Shown: positions 47,200 to 56,689, numbered from the stretch's first letter. The stretch: DNA of 64,000 nucleotides from Achromobacter aegrifaciens (GCF_902859735.1 NZ_CADIJY010000001.1:558001-622000), one strand, 5' to 3'. The notes: a model not told the origin generated them from the letters alone. A program made the numbers and translations.

Positions 47200-48456
47200 A
47201 TGAAAGTTCTCATCCTCGGATCCGGCGTAGTCGGCGCCACAACGGCCTACTATCTCTGCCGCGAAGGCCATGACGTCGAAGTTGTGGAACGCCACTCGGC
47301 GGCGGGAATGGAAACCAGCTTCGGCAATGCGGGCGGTCTGTGCCCGAGCTTTGCGGCGCCATGGGCCGCGCCGGGAATGCCGATCAAGGTATTGAAGATG
47401 GCGTTGCAAGCCGATGCCCCGGTGCGCTTTTCGCTTTGGCCCGAATTTGAAAGGCTCCGTTGGACCAGGCGATGGCTGATGGAATGCAATGCGCCGCGGT
47501 TTCGCGTCAACAAACTGCGCATGCAGCGCGTGGCTCACTACAGTCTCGCTTGCCTGAAGCAGCTCATGGCCGAGACGCCGATCGCGTTCGATTTTCATGC
47601 GGGCGGCGTGTTGCAGCTGTTCCAGACCGTAGCGGAGTGCCGGTATGGCGATATTGCCGCCAGCGCACTGAGGGAATTCGGCATTCGCCACAGTGTGTTG
47701 AACGGGCGCGATGCGCTGGCGGTCGAGCCGGCCTTGCGAGACGCCACCGCCAGGATCGCGGGCGGCCTTCATTTGCCGTCCGATGCCTCGGGCGATAGCC
47801 ACATTTTCTGCCAGGCATTGACCGCCTGGCTTCAGCGTGCGGGCGTGAAGTTTCGCTTCGACACCGATGTGCGGCGATTGCTGCATGAGGGCGGTCGGGT
47901 GGTGGGCGCAGAGACCGCTGGCGGCATACTGAAGGGCGATGCCACGGTTGTCGCCTTGGGCAACCAGGCTCCGGCACTGCTTGCGCCGCTGGGGATCAAG
48001 CTTCCCGTATATCCGCTCAAGGGCTATTCGATTACCGCGCGGGTGACCAATGCCGATCAAGCGCCCAATATGTCGGTCATGGATGAACACAACAAGGTCA
48101 TGATTTCACGGCTGGGCAATAGAATCCGCGCGGCGGGCATGGCCGAACTGGTCGGCCACGACTTGTCATTGAAGGCGGCCCGTAAGGATGTGCTGGTCCG
48201 GGCGGTGCGCAGCCTGTTCCCACATGGTATCGACTACGCCAACGCTACCTTCTGGGCGGGTCTGCGCCCCATGACGCCAGACGGCCCCCCGATTCTCGGA
48301 GTCTCTGGTTGGGGCGGGCTGTTTCTCAACAGCGGGCATGGCTCGAACGGCTGGACCCAGGCTTGCGGAACGTCCCGGATCGTGGCAGATCTGGTCTGCG
48401 GCCGCAAGCCTGAAATCGACCTCGAGGGACTCACGATCGAGCGTTTTCGAAGGTAG
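47200..48456 (+). CDS. FAD-dependent D-amino-acid dehydrogenase (DadA-like)
   Basis: This 418-residue flavoprotein begins with the dinucleotide fold VLILGSGVVGATTAYYL and has DadA family features: SFGNAGGLCPSFAAPWAAPG, the substrate-domain segment PVYPLKGYSITA, and the C-terminal AGLRPMTPDGPPILG with GHGSNGW. These enzymes oxidise D-amino acids to oxo acids at the membrane. The ATG at 47200 begins homology. It is divergent from the BisC-like gene and convergent with the GNAT-Rnk gene. Confidence 0.9.
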   Translation: MKVLILGSGVVGATTAYYLCREGHDVEVVERHSAAGMETSFGNAGGLCPSFAAPWAAPGMPIKVLKMALQADAPVRFSLWPEFERLRWTRRWLMECNAPRFRVNKLRMQRVAHYSLACLKQLMAETPIAFDFHAGGVLQLFQTVAECRYGDIAASALREFGIRHSVLNGRDALAVEPALRDATARIAGGLHLPSDASGDSHIFCQALTAWLQRAGVKFRFDTDVRRLLHEGGRVVGAETAGGILKGDATVVALGNQAPALLAPLGIKLPVYPLKGYSITARVTNADQAPNMSVMDEHNKVMISRLGNRIRAAGMAELVGHDLSLKAARKDVLVRAVRSLFPHGIDYANATFWAGLRPMTPDGPPILGVSGWGGLFLNSGHGSNGWTQACGTSRIVADLVCGRKPEIDLEGLTIERFRR

Positions 48457-48523
48457 CATTGACGGCACGCGAAGTTTCGCCATCCCTGTCGAGGTTGTTC
48501 ACGCCAGACAGACGAACGCCGAT

Positions 48524-49486
48524 CTACAGATGGAAATCGCCCGCGGCTTCCGGCTGGTAAAGCACTTTCCTGATCCCGATCCGGCGGGTCCGGTCCGAAA
48601 TCCGCCAATCGATGGAATCCCCCTCCTGGTAGCCCAGGATGGCGGCCCCGACATCGGAACAGACAGAGAGCTTTCCTGCGCTGCTGTCGGCGTCTTCAGG
48701 GTAGACCAGGGCCACTTCCATCTCTTCGTCGTCCAGCTGCAGCAAGGCACGGGAGTTCATCGTGACCACGTCCCGCGCCACTTGCTGCGGCTTGACGACA
48801 ATGGCTCGCTCCAGCTCGTGCTCGAGCTCGACAATAGTCGGACCCTGCTCGAGTTCTATCAGCCTCTTGAGCCGGGCCTTGTCGATTTCAGTGATGTAGA
48901 TATCGGTGGAGTCGACAACGGCGCCTTCGCGCAACAGTCGTAGATAACGCCCCGCAGTCATGGAAAACGACTTCAGCGTCGGTGTTTCGTTTTCAAGCAG
49001 AAAGCCGCTGCGCAGAAAGGTCTTCAGCGAACGCGCGTTGTCCGGGTGGATCTTGGCGATGAGCTTTTCGGCCCGCATGTCGAGGAAGGCCAGCTTCATG
49101 CCTTCGCGGATCGTGCTGGCGCCCAGGTTCCGGCCCCAGTTGTCGCAGTCTCCGATCACCAGGACGATCTCGCAATCCGGGCCGGTCTTGACGAGGCGCA
49201 CGAAGCCCACCGGGGCGTCATGCCTGTCATAGGCCATGAAGAACCGGCCGCCCTGGTTGAACAGATGGGTCAGGATCGGCAGCTGGGTCCGATCGATGGC
49301 TTGCTCGATGAAACGGGAGACATTGCGCGAATCGCTCAGATAGCAGGTCACGCGCTCATCTTCCAACCAATCCATCAGCGTCAGCGCGTGCGTCCGGGTG
49401 ATTTCCGGGCACAGCGAAATGAAAGGCTTGTTCATCTTCACCACACTCATTCGTAAAGGATGAAAGCCCTTCATGGCGATGGCCAT
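48524..49486 (-). CDS. GNAT acetyltransferase fused to Rnk/GreA-C domain
   Basis: Two domains are visible in 320 residues. Residues 20-180 are GNAT-like (acetyl-CoA site near NWGRNLGASTIREGM; end motif NARSLKTFLRSGF). Residues 185-320 match the Rnk/GreA C-terminal domain: TDIYITEIDKARLKRLIE, VTMNSRALLQLDD and SDVGAAILGYQEGDSIDW. Rnk binds RNA polymerase and influences nucleoside-diphosphate kinase expression. The fusion suggests acetylation linked to transcription; this is inference. The start is uncertain: in-frame ATGs at 49450 and 49435 are alternatives. Confidence 0.8.
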   Translation of the reverse strand: MAIAMKGFHPLRMSVVKMNKPFISLCPEITRTHALTLMDWLEDERVTCYLSDSRNVSRFIEQAIDRTQLPILTHLFNQGGRFFMAYDRHDAPVGFVRLVKTGPDCEIVLVIGDCDNWGRNLGASTIREGMKLAFLDMRAEKLIAKIHPDNARSLKTFLRSGFLLENETPTLKSFSMTAGRYLRLLREGAVVDSTDIYITEIDKARLKRLIELEQGPTIVELEHELERAIVVKPQQVARDVVTMNSRALLQLDDEEMEVALVYPEDADSSAGKLSVCSDVGAAILGYQEGDSIDWRISDRTRRIGIRKVLYQPEAAGDFHL

Positions 49487-49582
49487 GACGGTTCTTTCGG
49501 CAAACCGCGCATTTTAGGACGGAATGCGGATGAGTGCAGGGCGGGCCGGGAACGGGCGCCGCTTGCAAGGCCCGGGGCCGTG

Positions 49583-50101
49583 TCAGATCGGATGAACCCT
49601 GCGCCTGCGCATGAGCCACTGCCAGAAATCCGCGAACAGTTTTGCTGACACGGAAAAAGCGATCAGCACGGCCGCGCCAGCAAGCGTGGGCCATCGATCA
49701 GCCCAGGCTTGCTCGAATACCAGGAGGACAAACATGTGCCCCAGCGCGGCCATCAATGGCGCGCCGATCAACCATCCCGCGACAAACCAGCAATCGTGGC
49801 GGGTAAAGACCTTCGTGAAACTGAGGTGATAGGCCGCGCGTGCCACGTAATAGGACAGCACCAGGGTCAGGAAAATGAGTGCGATGCCAGCAAGCGTAAA
49901 GTCTTCGGATACGCGGACCTTGTGCCAGCTTTGAAGTATCGGGTCGCCGATCAGAATCCACTGGTCTACCGGCGGATCGTAGTGCGCGATCGGAATGATT
50001 CCGACACCGCGTGCAAGCCACGACAATCCGTGGAAGCAATACCAGGCAAAGATGATCGAAGCTGCTGCGCCGAACAGCATACGCAGCTTGTGGCTAGCCA
50101 T
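49583..50101 (-). CDS. Small polytopic membrane protein, unknown function
   Basis: The 172-residue protein has four likely membrane helices: an N-terminal one (LRMLFGAAASIIFAWYCF), IALIFLTLVLSYYVA, GAPLMAALGHMFVLLVF and LAGAAVLIAFSVSAKL. It ends with a basic tail (MRRRRRVH-like). No family was recognised. The ATG at 50101 (MASHKL) has GGGAA upstream; in-frame ATGs at 50116 and further up lack better sites. It precedes the GNAT-Rnk gene and follows the AraC gene, all on the minus strand. No function is assigned. Confidence 0.6.
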   Translation of the reverse strand: MASHKLRMLFGAAASIIFAWYCFHGLSWLARGVGIIPIAHYDPPVDQWILIGDPILQSWHKVRVSEDFTLAGIALIFLTLVLSYYVARAAYHLSFTKVFTRHDCWFVAGWLIGAPLMAALGHMFVLLVFEQAWADRWPTLAGAAVLIAFSVSAKLFADFWQWLMRRRRVHPI

Positions 50102-50175
50102 TGCAGTAATTCCCATCGCGCTCGAAGTTCCCTGAGTATTCCACGCATGTTCCTGGCGTTCTCGGCAGCCAGTCT

Positions 50176-51240
50176 CTAAACCTCTCTTCCATACTGCTCC
50201 ATTTTCCACCGAGCCCGCGGCCCCCGCTGCGTGTACTCGCGCCGGTAATCCGCCGGCGTTACGCCGAACTTCCGCTTGAAGGCGCGACGGAAGGCCGCCA
50301 CGTCCAGATAGCCGCAGTCATTGGCTATGTCCTCCACGGAGCGCAGCGTCACTTCCAGCCACATCTGGCTCTTTCTCATCCGTATATCGGTGAGGAATTC
50401 ATGCGGTGTGATCGCCAAGTGCGTCCGGAAAAGGCGTGCCAAGGTTCTTTCGCTGACGGCCGCATGCTGTGCGGCGTCGCCTATCGTTATCGCTTCCTGG
50501 GCATGTGCCAGCAACCACTGGACGGCCCTGTACAGCGGGCTGTCGCGTGTGAGACCGCTGACCTTCTCTATGGGCAGCGTCGACGCGATGATCTGCCGCG
50601 CGGGATCGAAGACGAGCTTGTCGCGCGATGCGCCGGCCAGTCCGGCGATGCCCGTGCGGTCCATCAGATCGAGCACGCAGTCATAGGCCAATGAAGGCGT
50701 CCCGGCAAGCAGGATGCGCTCGCTGGCCCAGACAATCGGATCGTTGGCGATGGCCAGGTCCGGATGGGTCCGCGCGAAGCCCGACTGGTACGCCCATTGC
50801 ACCGGCGTCTGCATCTTGTCCAGTACGCCTGCCGCCGCGACCAGCCAGACGCCGGTGCCCACCGCGCAGACGTAGCGCCCGTCCGCCACCGCGCTGCGGA
50901 TTTCGTGCAGCACGGCGTCGTTGTTTGCCACGCTGGCGCGCAGTTGCGGCACCGAGACCGTTTCCAGGGGCGGCACAAAGATGGCGCGCTCCATTGCCGA
51001 ATCCGGCGCGCCCGGCGGCATGAAGCTCAGATGTTCGGACGCCGAGTCCGTTTCCGCCGAAAGGGCTGCGCCCACGCAGCGCCACGTCACCACATGGCCG
51101 CTCGCTTGCCCGCTGCGGCTGCGGGCAATGCCGTTGGCGGTGCGGAACGTATCGATCGCGGCATGGATGGGGCCGTTCAACCTGCCGGCGGGCTGCAGCA
51201 GTTCCACATGCAGAGGGTAGTTGTCTGGAGCGGCACCCAT
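50176..51240 (-). CDS. GlxA-type AraC-family transcriptional regulator
   Basis: This 354-residue regulator joins an N-terminal DJ-1/PfpI-like domain (RYVCAVGTGVWLVAAAGVLD near 122-141, the nucleophile-elbow region) to a C-terminal AraC HTH (AAVSERTLARLFRTHLAITP and DIANDCGYLDVAAFRRAFKR). Proteins of this GlxA type sense small metabolites. It is divergent from the alpha/beta hydrolase gene at 51332 and may control it. The DNA-binding end is typical; the effector is unknown. Confidence 0.9.
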   Translation of the reverse strand: MGAAPDNYPLHVELLQPAGRLNGPIHAAIDTFRTANGIARSRSGQASGHVVTWRCVGAALSAETDSASEHLSFMPPGAPDSAMERAIFVPPLETVSVPQLRASVANNDAVLHEIRSAVADGRYVCAVGTGVWLVAAAGVLDKMQTPVQWAYQSGFARTHPDLAIANDPIVWASERILLAGTPSLAYDCVLDLMDRTGIAGLAGASRDKLVFDPARQIIASTLPIEKVSGLTRDSPLYRAVQWLLAHAQEAITIGDAAQHAAVSERTLARLFRTHLAITPHEFLTDIRMRKSQMWLEVTLRSVEDIANDCGYLDVAAFRRAFKRKFGVTPADYRREYTQRGPRARWKMEQYGREV

Positions 51241-51331
51241 GATGTCTGTTTGGAGCGCGGTCTTTCCGCAGAGGATCGAACAAAATCAACACGCAAATAT
51301 TAGATCAACCGCGCCCTCCAAGGAGCCATCC

Positions 51332-52117
51332 GTGCCATACGCAACCGCGTCCGACGACACCCGCATCTACTACGAAACCTATGGCGACGGCGCGCCCGTC
51401 CTGTTCATCCATGGCGGCGGCGGCAACACCATATGCTGGTATCAGCAGGTGCCTTTCTTTGCCAGGAAGTACAAGGTCATCGTGATGGACTTGAGGGGCT
51501 TCAAGAACTCTCCCTGCGTGCCGGAACGCAACCATCCGCGCCACTACCCCGCCGATGTGCTGGCCATACTGGAACAGGAAGGCATAGGAAAAGTAAACCT
51601 CGTGTGCCAGTCGCTGGGCGCATGGGCAGGCTTGCCGCTGGCGGTGAAGCATCCGGAGCGCGTCCAGACGCTCTTCATCAGCGGCTCGCCGACGCCGGCC
51701 TATTCGCCCGAGACCTGGGAAATTCTGCGCAAGGCCGGCAAGACCTTCGATGACGGCCGCCACGATCTGCGTAGCAAGAGTATCGGCTGGAACCGCAAGA
51801 ACGTCGAAGCCCGGCCCGAGATGCTGCATCTGTACGGCTGCATCAAAGCGCTCAATCCCAAGGGCTTCCTGGCGCTGACCATGCAGGCCGACGACGTCAA
51901 GATCCATCCCGCCGAGTTCGAGGGCTACCGCGTGCCGACCTTGATGACCGGCGGCAGCCACGACGATTTCCTGACCCCGGAAAGCCACCATCTGGTCGCG
52001 AAGCTGCTGCCGGGCAGCCGCAAATACACCTTTGAAGATTCGGGCCATTCTCCTTATTTCGAAACGCCGGACGAATTCAACCGCGTGGTGCTTGAGTTCC
52101 TGGACGCGCACAACTAG
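51332..52117 (+). CDS. Alpha/beta hydrolase
   Basis: This 261-residue hydrolase has an oxyanion region VLFIHGGGGN, the nucleophile elbow VCQSLGAWAGLPL (GxSxG replaced by CxSxG), an acid in GGSHDDFLTPE and His in SGHSPYFETPDE. The GTG at 51332 was chosen because AAGGAG sits seven bases upstream; reading back to an ATG at 51221 would overlap the divergent AraC start. It lies 27 bases before a Bug gene, so they are likely an operon. Substrate could be an ester or lactone; unknown. Confidence 0.82.
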   Translation: MPYATASDDTRIYYETYGDGAPVLFIHGGGGNTICWYQQVPFFARKYKVIVMDLRGFKNSPCVPERNHPRHYPADVLAILEQEGIGKVNLVCQSLGAWAGLPLAVKHPERVQTLFISGSPTPAYSPETWEILRKAGKTFDDGRHDLRSKSIGWNRKNVEARPEMLHLYGCIKALNPKGFLALTMQADDVKIHPAEFEGYRVPTLMTGGSHDDFLTPESHHLVAKLLPGSRKYTFEDSGHSPYFETPDEFNRVVLEFLDAHN

Positions 52118-52144
52118 TTCCTGATCCTGCAAGAAGGAGACAAC

Positions 52145-53128
52145 ATGGCTGCCATCAAAAAAACACTGGCATTCGGGCTGGCTGGCGTCATGGCGCTTGC
52201 CAGCGTCGCCGCCATGGCGCAAACCGATTATCCGAACCGGCCCATCCGCTGGATCGTTCCCTCGCCGGCGGGCGCGCCTATCGACGCCATCGGACGCAAG
52301 CTGGGCGAACTCATGTCCGCGCGGCTCGGCGCGCCCGTCGTGATAGAAAACAAGCCCGGCGCCGGCAGCACCATCGGCGCCACCGAGGTCGCGCGGGCCA
52401 AGCCCGACGGCTATACCTTGATGCTGAGCGTGGGCGACGCGCTCATCTCTTCGGTCGTGACCATGAAGGTGCCTTATGACCCGCAGAGCGACTTCACGTT
52501 GATCAGCAAGATAGCCGCGTCAGGTCCCGTGCTCATCGCAAACAAGTCGATGCCGGCCGGCGACCTGGCCGGGGCGGTCAAGGAGGCCCGGGCGGCGCAG
52601 GTTCCTCTGGCCTATGGGTCGTACGGTCCGGGCTCGTACCCGCAACTGATCATGGAGAGCCTGGCCACGCAGTCTTCGGTGAAGTTCATCGAAGTCCCCT
52701 ACAAGGGATCGCCGCCGGCGATGACCGACCTGCTGGGCGGGCAGTTGGCATTTACCTTCACATCAACCAGCATTGCGGCGCCCATGATCGCGGACGGCAA
52801 GGTCAAGGCCATCGCCGTTATCGGCGACAGGCGCTCGGCGCTGCTGCCTGGGGTCCAGACCTTCGCCGAAGCGGGATACGACGCCTTCATATTCAAGAAC
52901 AAGGCCTGGGTCGGCTTGAGCGGCCCCGCCGGCATGCCTGCGGACGTGGTGCAGAAGCTTGCGGCGGCGGCTCAGCAAGTGGTGCGGGATCCGGAGTTCG
53001 GCAAGTATCTGGAGAACATCGGCTTCGACGCCGTGGGCAATACGCCGGAGGAGTTCCTGAAGGAGTACCGGGAGGAGTATTCGGTCGTGCCGGGGCTGAT
53101 CAAGGAGCTGGGCGTGGCGGCGCATTGA
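52145..53128 (+). CDS. Bug/TctC-family periplasmic binding protein
   Basis: The 327-residue protein has a signal peptide (residues 1-26, ending AAMAQTD), then YPNRPIRWIVPSPAGAPIDA, PDGYTLMLSVGD and VPYKGSPPAMTDLLGGQLA. The typical GG before the acidic residue is replaced by AGAP, a small departure from most members. AGAAGGAG gives a strong ribosome site. It follows the alpha/beta hydrolase gene. Confidence 0.9.
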   Translation: MAAIKKTLAFGLAGVMALASVAAMAQTDYPNRPIRWIVPSPAGAPIDAIGRKLGELMSARLGAPVVIENKPGAGSTIGATEVARAKPDGYTLMLSVGDALISSVVTMKVPYDPQSDFTLISKIAASGPVLIANKSMPAGDLAGAVKEARAAQVPLAYGSYGPGSYPQLIMESLATQSSVKFIEVPYKGSPPAMTDLLGGQLAFTFTSTSIAAPMIADGKVKAIAVIGDRRSALLPGVQTFAEAGYDAFIFKNKAWVGLSGPAGMPADVVQKLAAAAQQVVRDPEFGKYLENIGFDAVGNTPEEFLKEYREEYSVVPGLIKELGVAAH

Positions 53129-53169
53129 TCAGCGGGCTTATTTGATGGCGGGTGGAAATCGATGGTTCC

Positions 53170-53188
53170 TGATATTCATTCGATATCA
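53170..53188. promoter_or_regulatory. Inverted repeat TGATAT-N7-ATATCA
   Basis: Perfect 6-bp arms (53170-53175 and 53183-53188) lie in an AT-rich stretch about 120 bases before the Bug gene at 53305 that heads the CaiB operon. It looks like an operator; the cognate regulator is not identified. Confidence 0.5.
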
Positions 53189-53304
53189 AATCTCAAATTC
53201 TTAATATTAGACAGCCCCATCAAGCACGCCTAAAGTCATCCGCTGGACCATATGGCCAGGACCGCCGCCTAGAGCGGCCGGCCATCCACGCAAAGGAGAC
53301 TTCC

Positions 53305-54285
53305 ATGCAACACCGCAGAAAGATGCTGACGGCCATGTTGGCCGTGGCCTTGCTTGGCGCCGCCGGCCATCAGGCCGTCGCGCACGCCGAGACCTTCCCC
53401 TCCCGCCCGATCAAGTTCGTGGTGCCGTTCGGCCCAGGCAGCGGCACCGATACCTCGGCCCGCTATTTCGCCCGCCAGCTGCAGGAACTTACCGGTCAGC
53501 CGGTAGTAGTGGAGAACAAGCCGGGCGCCAATGGTTTCATCGCGGTGAAGAACGTGTTGTCGGCGCCGGCGGATGGCTACACGGTGTTCATCGGCAGCAA
53601 TTCGACGCTGGCGGTCAATGCGGCGCTGTTCAAGGCGCTGCCTTACGATCCCGTCAAGGATTTCGCGCCGCTGACCATGATGATGCGCTCACCCGCCATG
53701 CTGGCAGTCAGTCCGCAGGCGCCGTACGGCACCCTGAAGGATCTGATCGCCTACGCCCAGGCCAATCCCGGCAAGGTGAATTTCGGCGCGGGCTCTGCCG
53801 GCTACCAATTGATGGGGGAGTTGCTGAACGACAGCGCAGGTCTGAAGACGGTACATGTGCCGTTCAAGGGCGCCGGCGATGCCATCATGGCTGTGGCCGG
53901 CGGCACGGTGGACTACACGTTCGCCGAGGTGACAGCGGTGCAGGAGCTGGCCAAGGACGGCCGCGTGAAGGTGGTGGCGGTGGCGTCGGACCAGCGTGTC
54001 GGGACTTCACCCGATGTGCCGACGGCGACCGAGGCCGGCCTGCCCGGATTCGAAGCCTATACCTGGGTGGGCGCGATGGTCAGCGCCAAGACGCCGGCCG
54101 AACAGACCGAGCGCCTGGCCGAGCTGTTCACGCGCATCTCCAAGATGCCCGAAACCCGCGCCTTCTATGAACGCCTGGGCGCCACGCCGATGACGGGAGG
54201 TCCTGCGCAGATGCACGAATTCCAGCAGAAGGAAATCGCGCTGTGGCAGCGCATCGTCAAGAAGGCGAACGTTCCCCAACAATGA
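53305..54285 (+). CDS. Bug/TctC-family periplasmic binding protein
   Basis: This 326-residue Bug protein has a signal peptide (1-29, ending VAHAETF) and motifs FPSRPIKFVVPFGPGSGTDT, ADGYTVFIGSNS and VPFKGAGDAIMAVAGGTVD. A GGAGA ribosome site precedes the ATG. It is the first gene of the operon leading to the CoA transferase 14 bases downstream, so it probably brings in the acid degraded by that pathway. It has no TctAB partner here. Confidence 0.91.
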   Translation: MQHRRKMLTAMLAVALLGAAGHQAVAHAETFPSRPIKFVVPFGPGSGTDTSARYFARQLQELTGQPVVVENKPGANGFIAVKNVLSAPADGYTVFIGSNSTLAVNAALFKALPYDPVKDFAPLTMMMRSPAMLAVSPQAPYGTLKDLIAYAQANPGKVNFGAGSAGYQLMGELLNDSAGLKTVHVPFKGAGDAIMAVAGGTVDYTFAEVTAVQELAKDGRVKVVAVASDQRVGTSPDVPTATEAGLPGFEAYTWVGAMVSAKTPAEQTERLAELFTRISKMPETRAFYERLGATPMTGGPAQMHEFQQKEIALWQRIVKKANVPQQ

Positions 54286-54299
54286 AGGAAGAGGCGAGC

Positions 54300-55529
54300 A
54301 TGACGTCGCAAGCCCTGCAGAATGTGAAGGTGCTCGATCTGTCGCGCGTGCTGGCCGGCCCCTGGGCCGCCCAGACACTGGGCGACCTGGGCGCTGAAGT
54401 GATCAAGGTGGAGCGGCCGGGCACGGGCGACGATACGCGCGCCTGGGGGCCGCCCTACGTGACCGATCCGGCGGGGCAGCCCACGGGCGAGTCCGCCTAT
54501 TACATGTGCGCCAACCGCAACAAGCAGTCGGTCAGCATCGATTTCACCAAGCCCGAGGGGCAGGAACTGGTGCGGCAGCTGGCGCGGCAATGCGATGTGC
54601 TGATCGAGAACTTCAAGACCGGGGGCCTTGCGCAATACGGGCTGGACTATGCGTCGCTGAGCGAGCTGAATCCCAGGCTGGTGTATTGCTCGGTCACCGG
54701 CTTCGGCCAGGACGGTCCGTATGCGCATCGCGCCGGCTACGACTTTTTGATCCAGGGCATGGGCGGCTTGATGAGCATCACGGGGCATCCCGACGGCATG
54801 CCCGGCGGCGGTCCCATGAAAGTGGGCGTGGCGTTGACCGACATCCTGACGGGACTGTATGCCAGCACCGCCATCCTGGCCGCGCTGCAGGCGCGTGCGC
54901 ACACCGGGCGCGGCCAGCATATTGATCTGGCCTTGCTTGACGTGGGCGTCGCCTGCCTGGGCAATCAGGCGATGAACTATCTGTACGGCCAGCAGGCGCC
55001 GCGCCGCATGGGCAACGCGCATCCGAATACGCTGCCGTATCAGGATTTTCCGACCGCCGACGGGCATATGATCCTGGCCGTCGGCAACGATGGACAATTC
55101 GCCCGGCTGTGCGTCGCCATAGAACGGCCGCAATGGGCCGAGGACGAGCGCTTTGCGCGCAATGCGGCGCGGATTGCCCATCGTGAGGAACTGATCGAAG
55201 GCTTGCGCGCCATCACCGTCACCCGCAGCACGCGCGACTGGGTCGCGCTGCTGGAGCAGCACGGCGTGCCTTGCGGACCCATCAACACCGTCGCGGACGT
55301 ATTCGAAGATCCGCAGGTCCAGGCGCGCGGCCTGCGCATGAGCATGCAGCACCCGCAGGCGGGCGAAGTGCCGCTGGTCGCCAGCCCCATCCGCCTGTCG
55401 GACACGCCGGTGAGCTACCGCCACGCGCCGCCGCAACTGGGCCAGCATACCGATGCAGTCCTGGCCCGCCTGCTGGGCTTGAGTGCGGAGACCCTGCATA
55501 CACATCGAATCAATGGAGTCCTGGGATGA
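54300..55529 (+). CDS. CaiB/BaiF-family CoA transferase
   Basis: This 409-residue family III CoA transferase moves CoA between carboxylic acids. Family features are VLDLSRVLAGPWAAQTLGDLG at the N-terminus, VIKVERPGTGDDTR, and the catalytic aspartate D148 in GYDFLIQGMGG. The start at 54300 has GGAAGAGG upstream. Its stop overlaps the next acyl-CoA dehydrogenase start by four bases (ATGA). In this operon it presumably activates the substrate taken up by the Bug protein; the acid is unknown. Confidence 0.92.
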   Translation: MTSQALQNVKVLDLSRVLAGPWAAQTLGDLGAEVIKVERPGTGDDTRAWGPPYVTDPAGQPTGESAYYMCANRNKQSVSIDFTKPEGQELVRQLARQCDVLIENFKTGGLAQYGLDYASLSELNPRLVYCSVTGFGQDGPYAHRAGYDFLIQGMGGLMSITGHPDGMPGGGPMKVGVALTDILTGLYASTAILAALQARAHTGRGQHIDLALLDVGVACLGNQAMNYLYGQQAPRRMGNAHPNTLPYQDFPTADGHMILAVGNDGQFARLCVAIERPQWAEDERFARNAARIAHREELIEGLRAITVTRSTRDWVALLEQHGVPCGPINTVADVFEDPQVQARGLRMSMQHPQAGEVPLVASPIRLSDTPVSYRHAPPQLGQHTDAVLARLLGLSAETLHTHRINGVLG

Positions 55530-56689
55530 GTAGTTTGAATTCACTGGCGTTGCCGCTGACGCGCATTCCTCCCGAGGACGAGGCCCTGCGTCCCGCCGTG
55601 CGCGCCTTCCTGCAGGAGGCGGTGCGCGACATGCCGGCGTATATCCGGGCGCGTTCCTGGGGCGGCTACGACACCGCGTTCAGCCGGCGCGTGGGCGAGC
55701 GCGGCTGGATCGGCCTGACGCTGCCGCGCGAATACGGCGGGGGCGGACGCAGCGCCTTTGCGCGCTATGTGCTGGTAGAGGAATTCCTCAATGCCGGCGC
55801 GCCGGTCGGGTCGCACTGGATCGCAGACCGGCAGAGCGCGCCGCTCATCCTCAAATACGGCACGGAAGCGCAGAAGCGCTTCCACGTTCCCCGCATCTGC
55901 CGCGGCGAGTCTTTCTTCTGCATAGGCATGAGCGAGCCCAACTCGGGGTCGGACCTGGCCAGCGTGCGCACGCGCGCGGCGCCGAACGACCGCGGCTGGC
56001 TGCTCAACGGCCAGAAGATCTGGACCACCAACGCCCATCACTGCCAGTACATGATTGCGCTGGTGCGCACCTCGGGCGGGCCGGAGGATCGCCACAAGGG
56101 CCTGTCGCAGGTGATCGTCGACCTGTCCCTGCCCGGCGTGACGGTGCGGCCGATCGAGGACCTGTCGGGAGACAGCCACTTCTGCGAAGTGTTCTTCGAT
56201 AACGTGCAGTTGGACGCCGATGCGCTGGTGGGCGACGAAGGGCAGGGCTGGGAGCAGGTCACGGCCGAACTGGCGTTCGAGCGCAGCGGCCCGGAACGGC
56301 TGTATTCCAGCATCGTGCTGTTCGACCAATGGCTGGACTATGCGCGCCTGCCCGCCAATCGCACGCCCTCGTCCCGGCGGTTGGCCGGCAAGGTGCTCGG
56401 CCAGCTGACGCCGTTGCGGGCCATGTCGGTGTCGGTGCAGGAGAAGCTGACGCGCGGCGCCAGCCCCATCGTGGAGGCGGCGCTGGTCAAGGAGCTGGGC
56501 ACCACGCTGGAACAGATGATTCCGGCCTGGATTGCGGAAGACCTGTACTCGCGCGAGGCCGAGGACATTCCGGTGGAACTGCTGATGACCTTGAAGTACG
56601 TGACGGAGGCCTCGCCCTCGTTTTCCCTGCGGGGCGGCACCCGCGAGATTCTGCGCGGCATGATCGCGCGCGGCCTGGGCCTGCGCTGA
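55526..56689 (+). CDS. Acyl-CoA dehydrogenase, large subunit type (PimC-like)
   Basis: This 387-residue FAD enzyme has GMSEPNSGSDLASVRT, LNGQKIWTTNAHH and the C-terminal SLRGGTREILRGMIARGLG. The last motif is typical of large partners in alpha-beta dehydrogenase pairs such as PimC/PimD. The next gene encodes a shorter homologue, so a heteromer acting on the CoA thioester made by the CaiB enzyme is likely. It overlaps the CaiB gene by four bases. Confidence 0.88.
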   Translation: MSSLNSLALPLTRIPPEDEALRPAVRAFLQEAVRDMPAYIRARSWGGYDTAFSRRVGERGWIGLTLPREYGGGGRSAFARYVLVEEFLNAGAPVGSHWIADRQSAPLILKYGTEAQKRFHVPRICRGESFFCIGMSEPNSGSDLASVRTRAAPNDRGWLLNGQKIWTTNAHHCQYMIALVRTSGGPEDRHKGLSQVIVDLSLPGVTVRPIEDLSGDSHFCEVFFDNVQLDADALVGDEGQGWEQVTAELAFERSGPERLYSSIVLFDQWLDYARLPANRTPSSRRLAGKVLGQLTPLRAMSVSVQEKLTRGASPIVEAALVKELGTTLEQMIPAWIAEDLYSREAEDIPVELLMTLKYVTEASPSFSLRGGTREILRGMIARGLGLR

